Positions 21,541-33,999 of a stretch of DNA of 64,000 bases are shown here, in pieces; the stretch's first letter is position 1; each line of letters opens with the position of its first letter. Source of the stretch: Symbiodinium sp. CCMP2592. Taxonomy: Eukaryota; Sar; Dinophyceae; Suessiales; Symbiodiniaceae. A program made the position numbers and the translations under genes. The stretch lies in assembly GCA_905221615.1 (NCBI GenBank), contig CAJNDT010004591.1, positions 124,001 to 188,000 of the forward strand, given 5' to 3'. The notes under the pieces were generated by a model, which was not told the DNA's origin, ran no database searches, and saw only the letters and a list, made by a program, of their open reading frames with translations.

Positions 21541-21758
21541 ATAGTTCGAGCGTTTGGAACCTCGGAAGCTTTGTCTCCATGACTTTTGGAAGCCAATCTT
21601 TGTTTAGGATTAAGGAGTTAGGGTTTAGGGTTTCCGAGTTGAGGGTTTAGGGTTAAGAGGCCCGAGCCTGATGCCTGAAACTCCCAAGCCGACAGCACAA
21701 CCCTCCGTCAACCATCCCAGCATTCCTCTGCCGCGATCCAACACAAGAGCAGAAGTAT

Positions 21759-21860
21759 TATAGGGGCCTCAATCATTGCCTATACTATTTTGGGGGTTCC
21801 TTATTGTAATTATTGTTCTATGGGCCCCAAAACTCTATTCTAACAATGAAGGCCCCTATA
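21759..21860. repeat. Family B palindrome
   Basis: TATAGGGGCCTCAATCATTG ... AACAATGAAGGCCCCTATA, interior GGGGTTCCTTATTGTAATTA. Confidence 0.75.
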
Positions 21861-21942
21861 TTACCTACCATCCTCAACCCAAAGCCCGAAAACCCCACAG
21901 GCCCTCATCCTCAAATCTCAACTCCATGCGCAATTCATGGAG

Positions 21943-24900
21943 GGCAACATCCAGATCAACGGCACCTGTGGTGAGGGTCGATCCATCGCCGAGCTCCGTT
22001 CCGTGACAGGCACCCCCCCACTTCGGATCATGGAGGCTTAACATGAAAAACAGCGCAATCATGCCTATCGCGTTTTTCTACGTGCCAAAAGCCAAAGAAA
22101 GACAGCCGGGGTGAGTTGGAATTTGTAGTGAAGCCCCCCTGAAGGAGACCAGCTCAGCAAGTCTGTGCGTAGGTGCTTTTCGGGGGTCGCATTTCCCACA
22201 AACCCTAATTCTGTTCAGTATTCCAACTTCGGAGCCCTGAAACTAGACTCTACACCCTAGAACCAAAAAAAAAAAAAGAACCATAAACCTTACAAGCTCT
22301 AAGTCCTAAGCACTGCTGCATCGGGACGACTGCAAGCGGAAAGTCACAGCTCCTTCCGCGCCTGATGTGGCAGGGTCTGCGGGCTGAGGCTTTATGTTTG
22401 AGGGTTTAGGGTTGAGGGTTTACTGTCAGAGGAGGCCAAAAGGGGTTTAGCCTATGGGGCTTTAGTAGGGATTAGGGTTCCCATCATAGGGTGGAATCCC
22501 TACCCCAACACTCTTAAACCCCCCTTTTGGCCTCCCATCATACTGTTTAGGGTTTGGGGTTTGGGGGCTCGCCTTTAGGGGAGTGCGTTGGAGGTTTTGT
22601 CCCGCAAGACGACGTGATGCACCGGAATCTGACGGTGGAGGAGATCCTCGGCCTAAACCCGAAACCACAACCCTAAACCCCTAAAACCCTAAACCCCTAA
22701 ACCTTTAATCTCCTAACCCCTAAACACCTAATGCCCTAAACCCTAAACCCGTAAACCCTACACCGCTAAGCCTTGAACTCTAAGCAAAATCCCCCTACGC
22801 CCTGCGTCCGTGGTAGAAAGCAACCCGAGGTTAAGGGACGCCAAAAACCCAAACTTCCGAAAACTCCAGAAGCCTAGAATGGGTTTGGGGTTCACGGTTT
22901 AGGATTCAGGGATTGGGATTTAGGGTTTGGGGAGTTTAGGATTCAGGGTTTGGGGTTTAGGGCTTAGGGAGTTTAGGGTTTAGGGGGTTTAGGGGTTTAA
23001 GGTACAGCCGTGAACAATCTAAGATTTCAAGGCCCTGCATCCTAGAACCGAAAGCCTTCGAAGCTCGGGGTGTCATACTGGGATGCTTTGTTTTGGACCC
23101 GTTCCTTAAAGGAACCATTATGAAAGAAACGTCGATGCTTGTTGCACCTGGTTACTTCAACGTCCACAGAATCCGGCCCTTCATCTTCCAAGGGTCTAGG
23201 TGCCCTGATAAGGGGCGACTTCTCGAATTGGGAGCACTTCTTCTCTTGGGGCTCTATATGTCAGGATCTGGTTGGGGTTTAAGGCTTAGGGTTTAGAGGC
23301 TCAGGATCAGGCTCTAGGTTCCTCTGTCTGAAAAACTCCCAACTGCCCAGGCCTGCGGGAGGATCCAAAACGTAGATCCCTTAATGGGGGTTCCTATAAA
23401 GTACCCTTAGTAGTATAGGGCCTCAAATTAGGGGATCTACTTTCTAGATCCTCCCGGGGGTCTGGGTGATGGGTTTCTGTTGCGTAGATAACCACAGTGG
23501 AAGCCATCCTCAACAACGCACGCAAAGTTGAGCAGCCTCTTATGCTACATCCTGAAAAGAGTGGGTTCTTGATGAGCAGTTTATTTCAAGCGGCACCAAG
23601 AAGGAAGCCCTTTTGAATTGCTACAGCTGCTTATTATGGTAACTTACCTTGCACTCCTGAACCCGAAGTCAGTAGACCTCGATGTCAAGAGTCTTCGGGG
23701 GAGCGCAGGCATCCAAAATCCTGTGCTTGCTGTTTGGGTTTACCGTTTAGGGTTCGCAGGGTGTAGGGTTTAGGGTGCAGGGTTTAGGGTTTACCACTCC
23801 CCCCACCAGCAAAGCCTAGACTTGAAATCCCCGTCTAAACCCGAACCTGCTAGGCCCCAAACCCGAATCCGCGGCGGGCCGGAACTACAGCAGAAGCCGG
23901 AAGAGTTACCAATACTGTTCCTTGAGATTCTTATTCTATGTATAGTATAACACAGCCCGAATCCCTACTTTCACTGCATGTTCAGGCCACTAGCATCCAC
24001 CCTGCAAACTCCCCCCACGGCCCCGAGGAATGTGTCATTCCAAGCCCAGCTGCGGCTGCCCCGAGAGGAGGGCACGTGCCTTGATGCGAAGTTCAGGGTT
24101 GAATGCTTTAAGGGTTCAGGATTTAGGGTTTAGGGATTTAGGTTTTAGGGGTTTAGGGTTTGGGGGTTTAGGGTTTATGGGTTTAGGGTTTAAGGTTTGA
24201 GGCTTCAGAGTTTTCTAGGCCTTGGAGGTGCGTTCTCCAACCGGGAGCTACGTGAACTCCATCATGCCTTTGCCTAATTCATCTAGCCGAGGCGCCCCCC
24301 TTGGGTACTTCTGAGCTTTTTGGGTTTGTTCCTTCTTCTTGGCCGATGGTGTCTGTTGTAAGTATCCCTGCAGCTTAAGGCTTAGCCCTAAACCCCTAAA
24401 CCCAAAACCCTCAAACCCTGAACCATAGCCTCCCTTTCAAAAAGCGCAAAGAGCCAAACTAACATTGACGGCCGCCCTTCATCCGAGAACTTCCCTGGTG
24501 GCCCGGGCCAAACAGTGCGAGGCGCCACTGGAGTTGGGGCTTTGGGTTTAGGGTTGAGGGTTTAGGAGCAAAATATAGGATCCTCACGACTTACGTATAC
24601 CAATTTGCGGGTTCCTTGTTATGGTCATAGTAGAATCTACCGCAAACCTCTATCCTTATTTAGGCCCCTATATCGGGGTTCAGCGTTTGTGGTTTGCTAT
24701 TTCGGCTTGGCTGAGGGGTTAGGATTCAGATTCTGGTATTTGCTAGGATTCAGGATTTGGGGTTCAGGAGTAGGGGATGATGACCCCTGTGTTTACGAGG
24801 GATGAAGAGAGGCTGCATCGCTCCAGATACCGTCTAGGATCTGCCTGGTCTTGGGCTTAGGATGGCGATTTGCATGTGGGCAGTATTGCGGGTCGAGTAC

Positions 24901-27900
24901 TTCTCTTGTTTCACGGAGCAGGAATTAAGGTCACGGCCTAAACCCCCAAAGCCGAAATGCAATTCAACTGCCAAGAGCAGGTAGAGCCCCAAAAACTCAA
25001 CCCTAAACCGAAGCCCACCTAAACCCTAAACCTTAAGCCCAAAACCGTAAACCTTAAACCCTCAACTCAAACCCTGGACTCTAAACCCTAGGGTGATCAT
25101 GCGCTTCGTTGATTTATCGAGTTCCTATTCCTATGCCCAAGTTCTGTTCACCTCGTCCCAAAGTCCCCCCCTTCTGCTCAAGCTTTTCAACCATACCCCG
25201 AGCACTGAAACCGGAGAAATCCTGCGAACTCTTGCCTCGATCGCCTCAACCTGAACAAAGCCCTGAGTAGAGCATCTCAGAGTGACTGCCGAAGTCTCAC
25301 TGACTCGACGGCTCGAACGGTGGAGAGGCCCTGAACCGAAAACCTACACCTGAAATCTCTAACCCTAAATCTTCCTCTAAGCCTAAGCCATAAGACCTTA
25401 GACCTTAAACCTTCAACCCTGAACCCTACACATTAAACCCTAAACCCTGAACCTCGAGCCTTCAACCTTAACAGTAAACCTTGAGGCCTAAACCTCTAGC
25501 TTTAGACCAGGCAGCTACGACAGACATCCTGGAGTGCCCTGGATGCGCAAAATCTCAAGGTTTGGAGTTCAGCGGTTTCGGGTTCTGGGGTTTTTGGGCT
25601 TAGGGTTTCCGGGTTTAGGGTTTCCGGGTTCAGCGTCTTGGATAGAGGGTTGGAGGTTTAGCGTTTGGGGTTGAAGTGGTCTGGGGTGTAGGGCTGGAGG
25701 CAGGCTTGTCAAGCTACAGTCCCTGCAACAACGGGTCTCCGTGCTTTACCCTTACACCCTCTGTAAACCCTCAATCCTAAGCCTTGAGACCTGTTGTCAC
25801 GTGACTTTGATCTTTTGAGTCTCGAGGCCGTTCAATATCAAACAGCTGCATGTAATTGGAGGAAGATTTCGGGCTTCAGGCCCGTTGTTGACGGTGGCGG
25901 TTTAGAGTTCCGTTTGGGGCGTGGGGGCATGAGTCGAGTTGGGTAGAATTACCATTAACCGTTAACCTACTTGGAGGATCATAGGTAGTTATAAGTAGGG
26001 TTATGAGTCCCCCAATATGGGTTGTAATTATAGTCACCCTACTTATTACTCGACTTATCACTGCCCATGAACCTCCAAGTGAAGTGGGTTGCGCTTATGT
26101 AGAAATTCCCATTAACCTAGAACCCGAGACGATTTCTAGTGTTGTGGAGATACATAGCCTGCTCGGGTTTTGGCTCAGGCAGGTGTCATCCCCAGACTCC
26201 ACATGATAAATGGACGATAGTACCGGCAGGAATAGTCACAGAAGCTTGTAGAACCTGAACCCAAAACCGTAACATACAAGCCCCCACAAGTAGCTTTGAT
26301 AACTATTCAGGCTTAACCGTAGATCTTACGAGCAGCTGAATGACTAGCCCCGAAACCTTAGTCTAAAACTGCATCCATGACTCGGAAAATCTATGCCGGG
26401 ACCACTCTGCACCCCCGCGACCCGTCACCCCAAGGAACCCCCAGCCTTTGAAGCCTAAGACTCTAACACAGGCAGCTGGGATTGGGAGATTCCCAGTTGC
26501 GGAAGACTGCGATAGGCGACGAGCAGGCGAGTTTAGAGTTTAGGATTCAAGGGTTTTTGGGCCTAGGGGCTTAAGGGATTAAAAGCTTAGGGTCGATTTT
26601 TGTAGGCCTAGTGCAGCATGCCCTGCCACGTGACAATCTACGCGTGCTAAAGTAGGGAGCTGAGTATATGTGGCTCATGCCGGTCTCCATACAAGTGACC
26701 AGACTGCGCAATGTTTAGTTGTAAGCTTCCCTGAATTTTAAGTGGCCTGTGTCAACAACATCTACCCCGCTCGACACTACTCTGACACACGCCCGTGGCT
26801 AGTTGCAAGTGGCCGTCTTGAGACATGGACACCGGGTTTAGTCCACTCTCGCCTTGAAACGCCACACCCTGCACTTCATCCGTGCCACCTTCCAAGGCTT
26901 CGTCCTCATGCCCTCAACGTCCGTCAATCCGAGGCCGAAGCACTGCACCTAGAATCCTGACAGGCCTGAAACCGAAAGCTGTACACCGCAAGCCTGAAAC
27001 CCCAAGCCCCCGATTCCTGAACCCGAGCTCCTTGATCCCCTAAGCCCCCCAGAAGCCCTTCCGCAGTCCCTGCAAGGTGAAGGGCGTGTCTGGTGGGCAG
27101 CGGAAGCGCGTTTCCATTGCTATGGAGTTCGTCGCGAGGTCTGCGCGGCTTTTGCGGCCTTCAGCTCCTAGAGTTCAGGGTTTCGGGTTTCGAGAGATCT
27201 AGTGTTTAGTGTTCAGAGGGTTACTGTAAGGGGGTTCAGGTTTCAGCGTTTCGGGTGTTCAGGGCTCAGGGTACGGTTTCTGGGCCCGGAGGCCAGCAGG
27301 CCCAACACACCCAGCGGAACTCCATTCATGTCGAATCCCGAAAGCTTTCGGCTCTACTTCTTGCTGCCCCATGTCCCAAGCTTGAAAACTCCGAGTATGC
27401 AAAACAAAAGCAGCCCAAACAGTCAGTAAGAATACTTGGAGGTTCATGGGTAGTTATGAATGGAGTTATAAGTAGGGTAACTTTCATAATATCCCATATC
27501 AGGGCACTTCTAACCCCACTTGTAACTACCCATGAACCTCCAAGTATGGCCTTAACTCCATCCTCCGTAGTTGATCATGCTTCTTCTGCCAGGAGATGGG
27601 TCTAGGGTTTCGGGTCTAGGGCTTAGGGTTTAGGGTCTGGCCCAGCAAAAACCCAAAGTTTGAACTGCCTTAAACCCCGGACGCTCAACCCTAAATCCCA
27701 CCCCAAAAGCCTTGAACAAGCTACGCCCTACCTTAACCTACTTGGAGGGTCGGGGGAGTTAGTAACTGGTTATTTTAGGGACTTAGAAGTACCATAACCC
27801 CAATTAGGGTCCCTTTTAGGGTATTTATAAGTCTACTTCCTAACTACTTACTAAGTCCCCCGACTCTCCAAGTACCAGAACCCAACTCTCTCTTGGCGCC

Positions 27901-30900
27901 TTGGGGGTGGTGGGAGGCCCTCGTTGCTTTTTCTCGATGAGCCGACAAGCGGATTGGTAACCCGGAAGAACTTGGGGGCGGTCTGAGGGCTTGGGGTGCC
28001 ATAAGGGTCCTACTGTTGATGATATAAATCCTGCATTACCTTAAGAACCCTAAACTATGGGAATTATGGTATATTCCTTATTATGGGTAGTGCAGGATTA
28101 ATATCATCAACCGGAGAAGGGTCTGGAAAAGGTCTTGGAGGGGCACCGCACTACACGAGGCTACGATAAGAGTACTATGCTCGTACCAATAACGGTATGA
28201 AGAGGGCACCACAAGGATTCTTCCGGGTCTGGGTGTTTAGGGGTTTGGGGATTTTGGGGGATTTCGGGTTTGGGCTGGAGGAGCCCTAGGGCCTTGAGCT
28301 CTTGAATCTTGAGACGTTGGGGATTGAAGCTTTAAGGTTTCAGGTTCAGGGTTTAGGCTCTAGCTTGACTTTATATAGCTTACGTTTCGAAGGAGTTGTG
28401 TAAGGATATTATATTAAGGAGCCCTAAGAAGGTAGGTTTTATGGGTCCAAGCAGAGCGGGTTTGGCAGATTTAAACAGGTGAGGGGTGTAGGGAACGTTA
28501 GAACCCCTTCAGACCAATCATCATTTCCATGGGAACTTGTCGTCGAACCCTCGAACTATATTCCGGCTGCGTTGATCTTGCCATTGGGTTTTCTGTCCCT
28601 ACGGCTTGGGTTGTAGGATTTAGGGTTGAGGGCTTGGGGTTCAGGGTTTAGGCTTGACGGGTTCCGCAGCTTAGCAGATTAGGCTAGCGGCTAGGGTTTA
28701 TATGGCCTTAGCTTCAGGATTCCACCACCTCCCACTCCGTGGTGGACGTCGTGACGCAGGCTGCTAAGAAGCAGCGGTGCACCACCATTGCGCCTTGCCT
28801 CCGAGGAATCTACTTGACTAAAGGTGCATTTATTGTTAGCGCCAATCAATGCACTTCGTAACCTAAGTAAGGTTGGTCAGGGGATCCTTATGAGCAATAG
28901 CTGCGCAAGTTTTCAGGAACATTCTGCAGGTGACGGGTTTGGAGTCGTGGCAAGATCCTAAATTCTGGTACAACAGGCCACAAGGGCCTGAGTCATATTC
29001 AAGTCATACTCTGGCAGAATAACTCCCGTGCTCAGGAAAAGGAGAACCACATGGGAGTTTCTTGCAATTCGGGTTCCCTTGCCTATTGCGGGGATGCTAT
29101 CTCAGAGTCTCAGGTCTCTTTGAGGTCAAAGCCATGTTAGGCTTTCGTGTGATTCCCCTACATCTACACCTAAACCCCAACCCCTATATAAACCCTAAAC
29201 CCAAAAAGATCTTGAATTCCTTTGTCCAGAAGATCGAGGCCGTCATCCATCAGCCTCGCTATGAGACGCTTCGGCTCTTCGACAACGTGATCCTTCTTGC
29301 AGCCGGAGGTGCTCTATGGTCTGATATCCATTTAGGGTTTAGGGTTTCGGTACATAGATCTTGTTGTATGTCGTAGAGGGGTTGCGGCAGATGTGACATT
29401 TTTGCAGGCCTCATGGGATGCTCATTGTTTTTGCGACGATGCACGAACCCGTGGAAGAGTGTAGGGTCTAGGGTTGTGAACATGAGTTCAGGGCGCGTTA
29501 AGCGACCCACGACCGAACCCCCCCACCAGCTGTAAAGCCTGCAACCGCCCTTTTCGCTTCTGACTCTAGAAACCACAGCAATACACCCCAAACCCTAAAC
29601 CCAAACCATACACCCCACACCCAAAACTCCAAGCCCATAACCCCGGGAAGCCGAAGCTCCGGCCGCCTTCATGCAGGCTACTTGGTGTATTCTGGACCCA
29701 CAGCCGATGTTGAGAGCTATTTCTCGGATGTTCTTGGGGTGCGTTTCCCGCCCAAAGTGTCCCAACTGCAAGAAGTATACTACAGGGGTCATGATGATGA
29801 GCATTTGGGAGTTGCGGGGCTTCGTAATTCTTGTACTAGGGGCTACAATGGGGATATTCCTGATAGTTCAGAGTTGTACATAGAGGCTCCGGTCAGGGCC
29901 GTGCGACCGTTTTATATGGGTGGTTGGCAGCATAATGGTCCCTTTTTGGGTCCGCATTATAATACGGCACCTGTTGTTTAGGGTAACCAAAAAGGGGCCA
30001 TACTAAATTTGACAACTACTCATATGGAGATCAGACTTAGAGGCCCAAGCAGAGGCCTCGGGCAAGAACCATGTGGGAGTTTCCGAAACTAGGAAATACC
30101 TTATTTTGGGGTCCTTATAATAAGGATCCTATGATTTAGGGTGCTATATTAGGGTCCCCTATTTTCGGACGGTTTGAGTCCATAAGAAATATTGACAGTC
30201 GCTCAGGTTGTGAAGTTCCACTGAAAGGCTGGAGGACGAACCTGTTCTCTTTGAGCTCAAGACCACGCCTTTCACGGGAACAGAGTTGTCCTCGGCGCCG
30301 AAACCTGAAAACCCAAACCCTACAATATAGACGCCTAAATAACTACCAGTATTCTTGTTAGGGGGATCCTTATGACAATTATAGTATATTGGCCCCAAAA
30401 CCCTATTCTAATCATTAAGGCCCCTATAGTCAGACTTGCGAGGCTTCGGGAGGCGATCCTTCGCAATTACCGCTTTCTGTTTAGCCGGAGCAAGTCACAA
30501 GCCCGAAAGTCTGAAGCAACAAAACCTTGTAACCCTGAAAGGTTAATGCCGGTCAGGGTGCATGTAGGAGAACCGGCCTGCTGTTTGTGCAAAGCACTGC
30601 GTAACCCCAAACCTGAAGCCCAGAAAAGGCTAACCCGGCGGATACCCTCCTGGACGCCATCACTGTCGATGCCGCTGCTGTACCCCGCCTTGCTTTGGGG
30701 TGCTGGGCTTGCGGTTTTTGGGCACGGAGAAAAATGGCTTTTTACGCAAAGGCAAGCTAAAGTCAGGATACTATTCTTTGAGGTCTTTGCTTGGGTCACT
30801 GTTCCTGGAACTCCCCTATCCAATAACGCTTTCCGCACCTTGCCCCTCAAACCTACCCTCCAAGCCCTACCTGAACCTCAACTCTCGACCCGAAGCCCTA

Positions 30901-31598
30901 AACCCTAAGCTTTGTCATGGTTGGGGAAAATTCTACATGTTTATGGGTACTTAAACGCAATAAGGAATAGAAATGCACAAAGCCCTCAACCGAAACCCTA
31001 AACCAACCTGAATCCCAATGCCAGCAGCCGTGTCGGATCCCACACCCGAAACCCTAGACCTTGAACCCGGGATATGAATCATTAAAAGTCCACTCATACA
31101 CAACTAGAACCAACAATTGTGAGATTAATAGTAATATTGAGAAAGCGTTAATGATGATAACCCCTAAACCCTAAACCCTAAACGATAATGATAATGATAA
31201 TGAAAACCCAAAACCCTCAAGTGGTGAGCTCTCATCTGAGAGCGTCTTGGTGTTTGCGACTTCTCCTTTCCCTTGAGTGTATGCCTCGTAAGGTGCAGTG
31301 TAGGCCCGACCTGTGCGAGCAGAGAAAGGCCGCTGCACTTTGGGGTTAAGGAGTTTAGGGTTTCCAAGGCTGTCCCTAAACCCATAAACCCTAAACCCTA
31401 AGCCCGAAGCCCTAAACCCTGACTAAACCCTAAACCCCAAGCCCTAAACCCTAAGCCCTAAACCCCAAACCCTAAACCCTAAACCCTTTAGGGCAGCCCT
31501 TGACTGAGGCCATGCTCGCCAAAGGCGACATGCGGCAGAACGGCTCGAGCTTAGGGAGCCCCGTGGAGTTCGGGCAGTGGCTGTCGGAGCCTGGGCTG
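21943..31598 (+). CDS. ABCG-type half-transporter, nucleotide-binding domain exons after Walker A
   Basis: Twelve exons keep one frame: 21943-22009, 22594-22642, 24028-24085, 25511-25533, 26472-26526, 27077-27138, 27917-27956, 28718-28789, 29239-29308, 29677-29756, 30629-30679, 31497-31598. They carry, in order: GNIQINGT; Q-loop FVPQDDVMHRNLTVEENV; SFQAQLRLP; LEQLGLGDSQLRKTAIGDEQ; ABC signature VKGVSGGQRKRVS; Walker B and D-loop LLFLDEPTSGLDSTT; H-loop AVIHQPRYETLRLFDNV; YLVYSGPTADVESYF; and ANPADTLLDAI. This is the complete ABCG order, with catalytic Glu after Walker B Asp and the switch His present. Donors are a mix of GC, GA and GT. The 23-nt exon at 25511 is needed to complete DILEQLGL. 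Exon 21943 may extend 5' in frame. Introns hold palindromes (22430, 23357, 27433, 27739, 28013, 29919, 30075, 30325) and telomere-like repeats. Substrate cannot be predicted. Confidence 0.9.
22430..22545. repeat. Palindrome, single copy
   Basis: GAGGCCAAAAGGGGTTTAG ... TTAAACCCCCCTTTTGGCCTC, 49 bp before the Q-loop exon. Confidence 0.65.
23357..23455. repeat. Family G palindrome
   Basis: GGGAGGATCCAAAACGTAGA ... TCTACTTTCTAGATCCTCCC; single copy seen. Confidence 0.7.
24567..24677. repeat. Family B palindrome, diverged
   Basis: Right arm TTATTTAGGCCCCTATA is clear, left arm degraded (AATATAGGATCCTCACGAC). Confidence 0.5.
25968..26081. repeat. Family A palindrome
   Basis: TACTTGGAGGATCATAGGTA ... 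CCATGAACCTCCAAGT, in the intron between ABCG exons 25511 and 26472. Confidence 0.75.
27433..27546. repeat. Family A palindrome
   Basis: Near-perfect copy, TACTTGGAGGTTCATGGGTA ... CATGAACCTCCAAGTA, in the ABCG intron after the signature exon. Confidence 0.8.
27739..27874. repeat. Family A2 palindrome
   Basis: Nearly identical to 20996-21134 (TACTTGGAGGGTCGGGGGAG ... CCGACTCTCCAAGTA). Lies 43 bp before the Walker B exon. Confidence 0.8.
28013..28112. repeat. Family D palindrome
   Basis: CTGTTGATGATATAAATCCT ... AGGATTAATATCATCAACC; interior in the opposite orientation to the copy at 3125. Confidence 0.85.
29919..30020. mobile_element. MITE related to the 36-kb TIR transposon
   Basis: 102 bp, ends GGTGGTTGGC and GACAACTACT, with interior GGTCCCTTTTTGGGTCC and TTTAGGGTAACCAAAAAGGG. 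Flanked by ATATG on both sides (29914-29918, 30022-30026). Confidence 0.75.
30075..30170. repeat. Family C palindrome, right terminus lost
   Basis: GGGAGTTTCCGAAACTAGG ... GGGTCCCCTATTTTCGGAC; the AAACTCCC end is missing. Confidence 0.7.
30325..30427. repeat. Family B palindrome
   Basis: TATAGACGCCTAAATAACTA ... TAATCATTAAGGCCCCTATA in an ABCG intron. Confidence 0.7.
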
Positions 31599-31603
31599 GA
31601 AGT

Positions 31604-31800
31604 CTAGGGGCCTTAGCAATTAGACTTAGGGGGGGTTCTTAAAAGGGGGATATATAAGGGCTACTGTAAAGGATCTAAAAGGGTGCTTCAGTATATGGGC
31701 CTTAAAAGTTAGAATAGGGTTTTGGGGCCCATTATACCATAATTATAATAAGGAGCCCCCAAGCTTCCAAAATAGTAGAGGAAATTATTGAGGCCCCTAT
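31604..31800. repeat. Family B palindrome, two-lobed
   Basis: TAGGGGCCTTAGCAATTAGA begins 5 bp after the inferred exon end 31598; a second left arm (GGGCCTTAAAAGTTAGAATA) follows before the right arm TTATTGAGGCCCCTA. Confidence 0.65.
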
Positions 31801-32769
31801 ATTATATACTTGGGTTTGAGGTTTGGGATTTAGGGTCGAGGGTTTAGGGTTTTTAGGTTTGTGTTTGGGGTTTCGTTTTGGGTTTCAGCTAAAGTTTAAA
31901 TTTAAGGGTTTGAAAACCCTAACGGTCCGTGTGCCCATGTACCTATATTGCTACTCCTCAAGCTCCCGTAGCTGGTTAGCCTGGTGTTCTGCAAACCCAA
32001 CAGCGCATTGGATTTGAGGTCATCAGAACATCAGAAACATGTCTTAATGCCGGTGGGGAAGTTTCACCATATCACTCTGATTTTAAGTGTGCTGTCTCGT
32101 GTTGGTTCATAGCCGATGGCAAATGCAAACTTCCTGGCTTGCAAGCCCTAAGCCCTAAACTCCTTAAGCTCTACGCACATAGCCTCTTCAAGAGCCTTCC
32201 ATCTGTAGCCCGGGGTTGGGGACATCTCACATCCTTAATCCGAACATCTACGACCCAAGCACCATCCTACTACCTTGAGGCCCATGCGCAAAACTCACGA
32301 ACACACGCCCCAAAAGGGATATCTCAAAGCCCAAAGCGACTTCCACTACGAATCCCGGCAGCCCAGACATCGCCAACTCCTTAACCTTCAACCTCCAGTT
32401 CCCCCACTTCGGCACTCGAACCTCGAATCCCTAAGCCCTAAATCATGAGCCTCAACCCCAAAACCTGAACTACAAGCCCCACGTCCTAAACCTGAACCGC
32501 TCCTCAAACCCCAAAGCTCCACCCTAAGCCTTCAAGAATTGGAAGTTTGGCAGTAATTAGGAGACCTGGGGGAAGCACCAGACGACCTACCAGCAGGCAG
32601 GCAACACCTTGTCACCAGCTGTCAGCGTTTGGGGTTTCCGGTTTAGAGTTTAGGGTTCAGGATTGAGGGTGTCGTTTTGTAGGGATTCTGAGTTGGATTG
32701 GGCCTTGAGGTTTGCTGCAAGCTGAAACTGTGTTATCATACGAGGGTCAACCCTAAACCCTAAATCCTT

Positions 32770-32873
32770 TCTTGGAGGTTCCGGGGTCGTTTTCTGTGGA
32801 GTTACAAGTAAGGTAAGTACATGTATAACCCATATTAGGGGGCTTATAACCCCACTTATAATTACCCATGAAC
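32770..32873. repeat. Family A palindrome, right end truncated
   Basis: TCTTGGAGGTTCCGGGGTCG ... CTTATAATTACCCATGAAC; the terminal CTCCAAGTA is missing. Confidence 0.65.
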
Positions 32874-33779
32874 AGCGCGGGAGCCTGTAGCAGGCGGGAG
32901 GAGGACATGAAATATCAGGGTCCCCCGAATCTCCTGCATAAATAGGGTGCAGGGTTCAGGGTTTTAGGGTTTAGTGTAATTCCTGAAGGGCCCCTTGGTT
33001 TTATCAGAGTATGTCCTGTCCACAAGCTCTGGTTACTCTACTGATTCAGCCCGTTAGATTACGCATCCCGCTGCATTGACTCCTGCGGGAAGTAGCAACA
33101 GCAGTAGGAGAATGTACGATGCAGTGGGTGGTGTTTGTTACGTGCCATAAGCTGCAAGCCCTGGAGGCACCTGCGGCAAAGATGCACGTGCCGCAGCTGG
33201 TCTCTCCTTCGTTTGGGTTTTGGATTTAGGGCTTAGTGCTTAAGGTGGTTTCAACTCAAAGGCATTGTGGTTTGGCATTGCTCTGACAGGTGCTTTCCCC
33301 CAGGTGGGAGATGCAAGACAACAAGGCAGCCTCACAAACGCCTTGGATTCGGAGTATAAATGAATGCCCCGCGCACACACTCATCTGCAGAAACCTGACA
33401 CCGGAATGCTAAGCCGCACCTCTAGCCCCCGGCTGTGAAGCAGACTGAACACCTCTAAAATTCGGAACCCTAGGCTCCAAATCCAACTCTTAGCCCTAAA
33501 TCCTGAACCTGGAGCCTGAAACCTCTACGGCTTCGAAGCTCTGTTACCATGGGCCTGAATCCTCGAGCCATACCGATTACATGTAGATTTCTGATTAATT
33601 AGCACGCTTTGTTCAAGAGCATTCGGGTTTAGTATTGAGAGTTTAGGATTTGACCCCCGAGCCCTAAACACCAAACCCTTGTGCCTCCTAAACCCTGAAC
33701 TCGAGACGCTAAACCTTGAAAAGTGGACGAACGCCTCTTACAGCAGGCCCTAAACCGAAAACCCTATATAAACCCTTTA

Positions 33780-33988
33780 CCCCAAAACCCTCAATCCTAA
33801 ACCCCAAACCGTAAACCCCAAACCCTAAACCCTAAACCGTAAAGCCTAAATCGTAAACCCCAAGCCCTAAACCGTAGAGCCTAAATCGTAAACCCCCAAA
33901 CCCTGAACCGTCAACCCTAAATCCTCAACCCTAAACCCCTAAGCCCCTAAACCCCTAAGCCCCTAAACCCCTAAACCCCTAAACTCAC
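33780..33988. repeat. Interstitial telomere-like array, degenerate CCCTAAA
   Basis: About 25 variant units (ACCCCTAAACC, AACCGTAAACC) running up to the acceptor of exon 34000. Confidence 0.85.
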
Positions 33989-33999
33989 CCTACTACCAG

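Larger units (their letters stand above)
20551..21942. other. Non-coding interval between retroelement and ABCG exon 21943
   Basis: Contains an A2-type palindrome (20996-21134), a degenerate family-A copy (21390-21540), a family-B copy (21759-21860) and telomere-like repeats. A coding-like patch at about 21660-21750 (PTAQPSVNHPSIPLPRS in one frame) is not connectable. The missing ABCG exon after Walker A should be here or at 6069-6640 but was not found. Confidence 0.5.

Noticed and set aside
26160..26190. Dinoflagellate spliced-leader-like sequence (TTTTGGCTCAGG)
   Set aside because: Only a short partial match; no leader gene structure around it.
29062..29376. 104-codon ORF taken whole as a gene
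   Set aside because: Only 29239-29308 is ABCG coding; the rest is telomere-like and intronic.
30372..30908. 178-codon + strand ORF
   Set aside because: Starts in a family-B palindrome and crosses intronic repeats; only 30629-30679, in a different frame, fits the ABCG protein.
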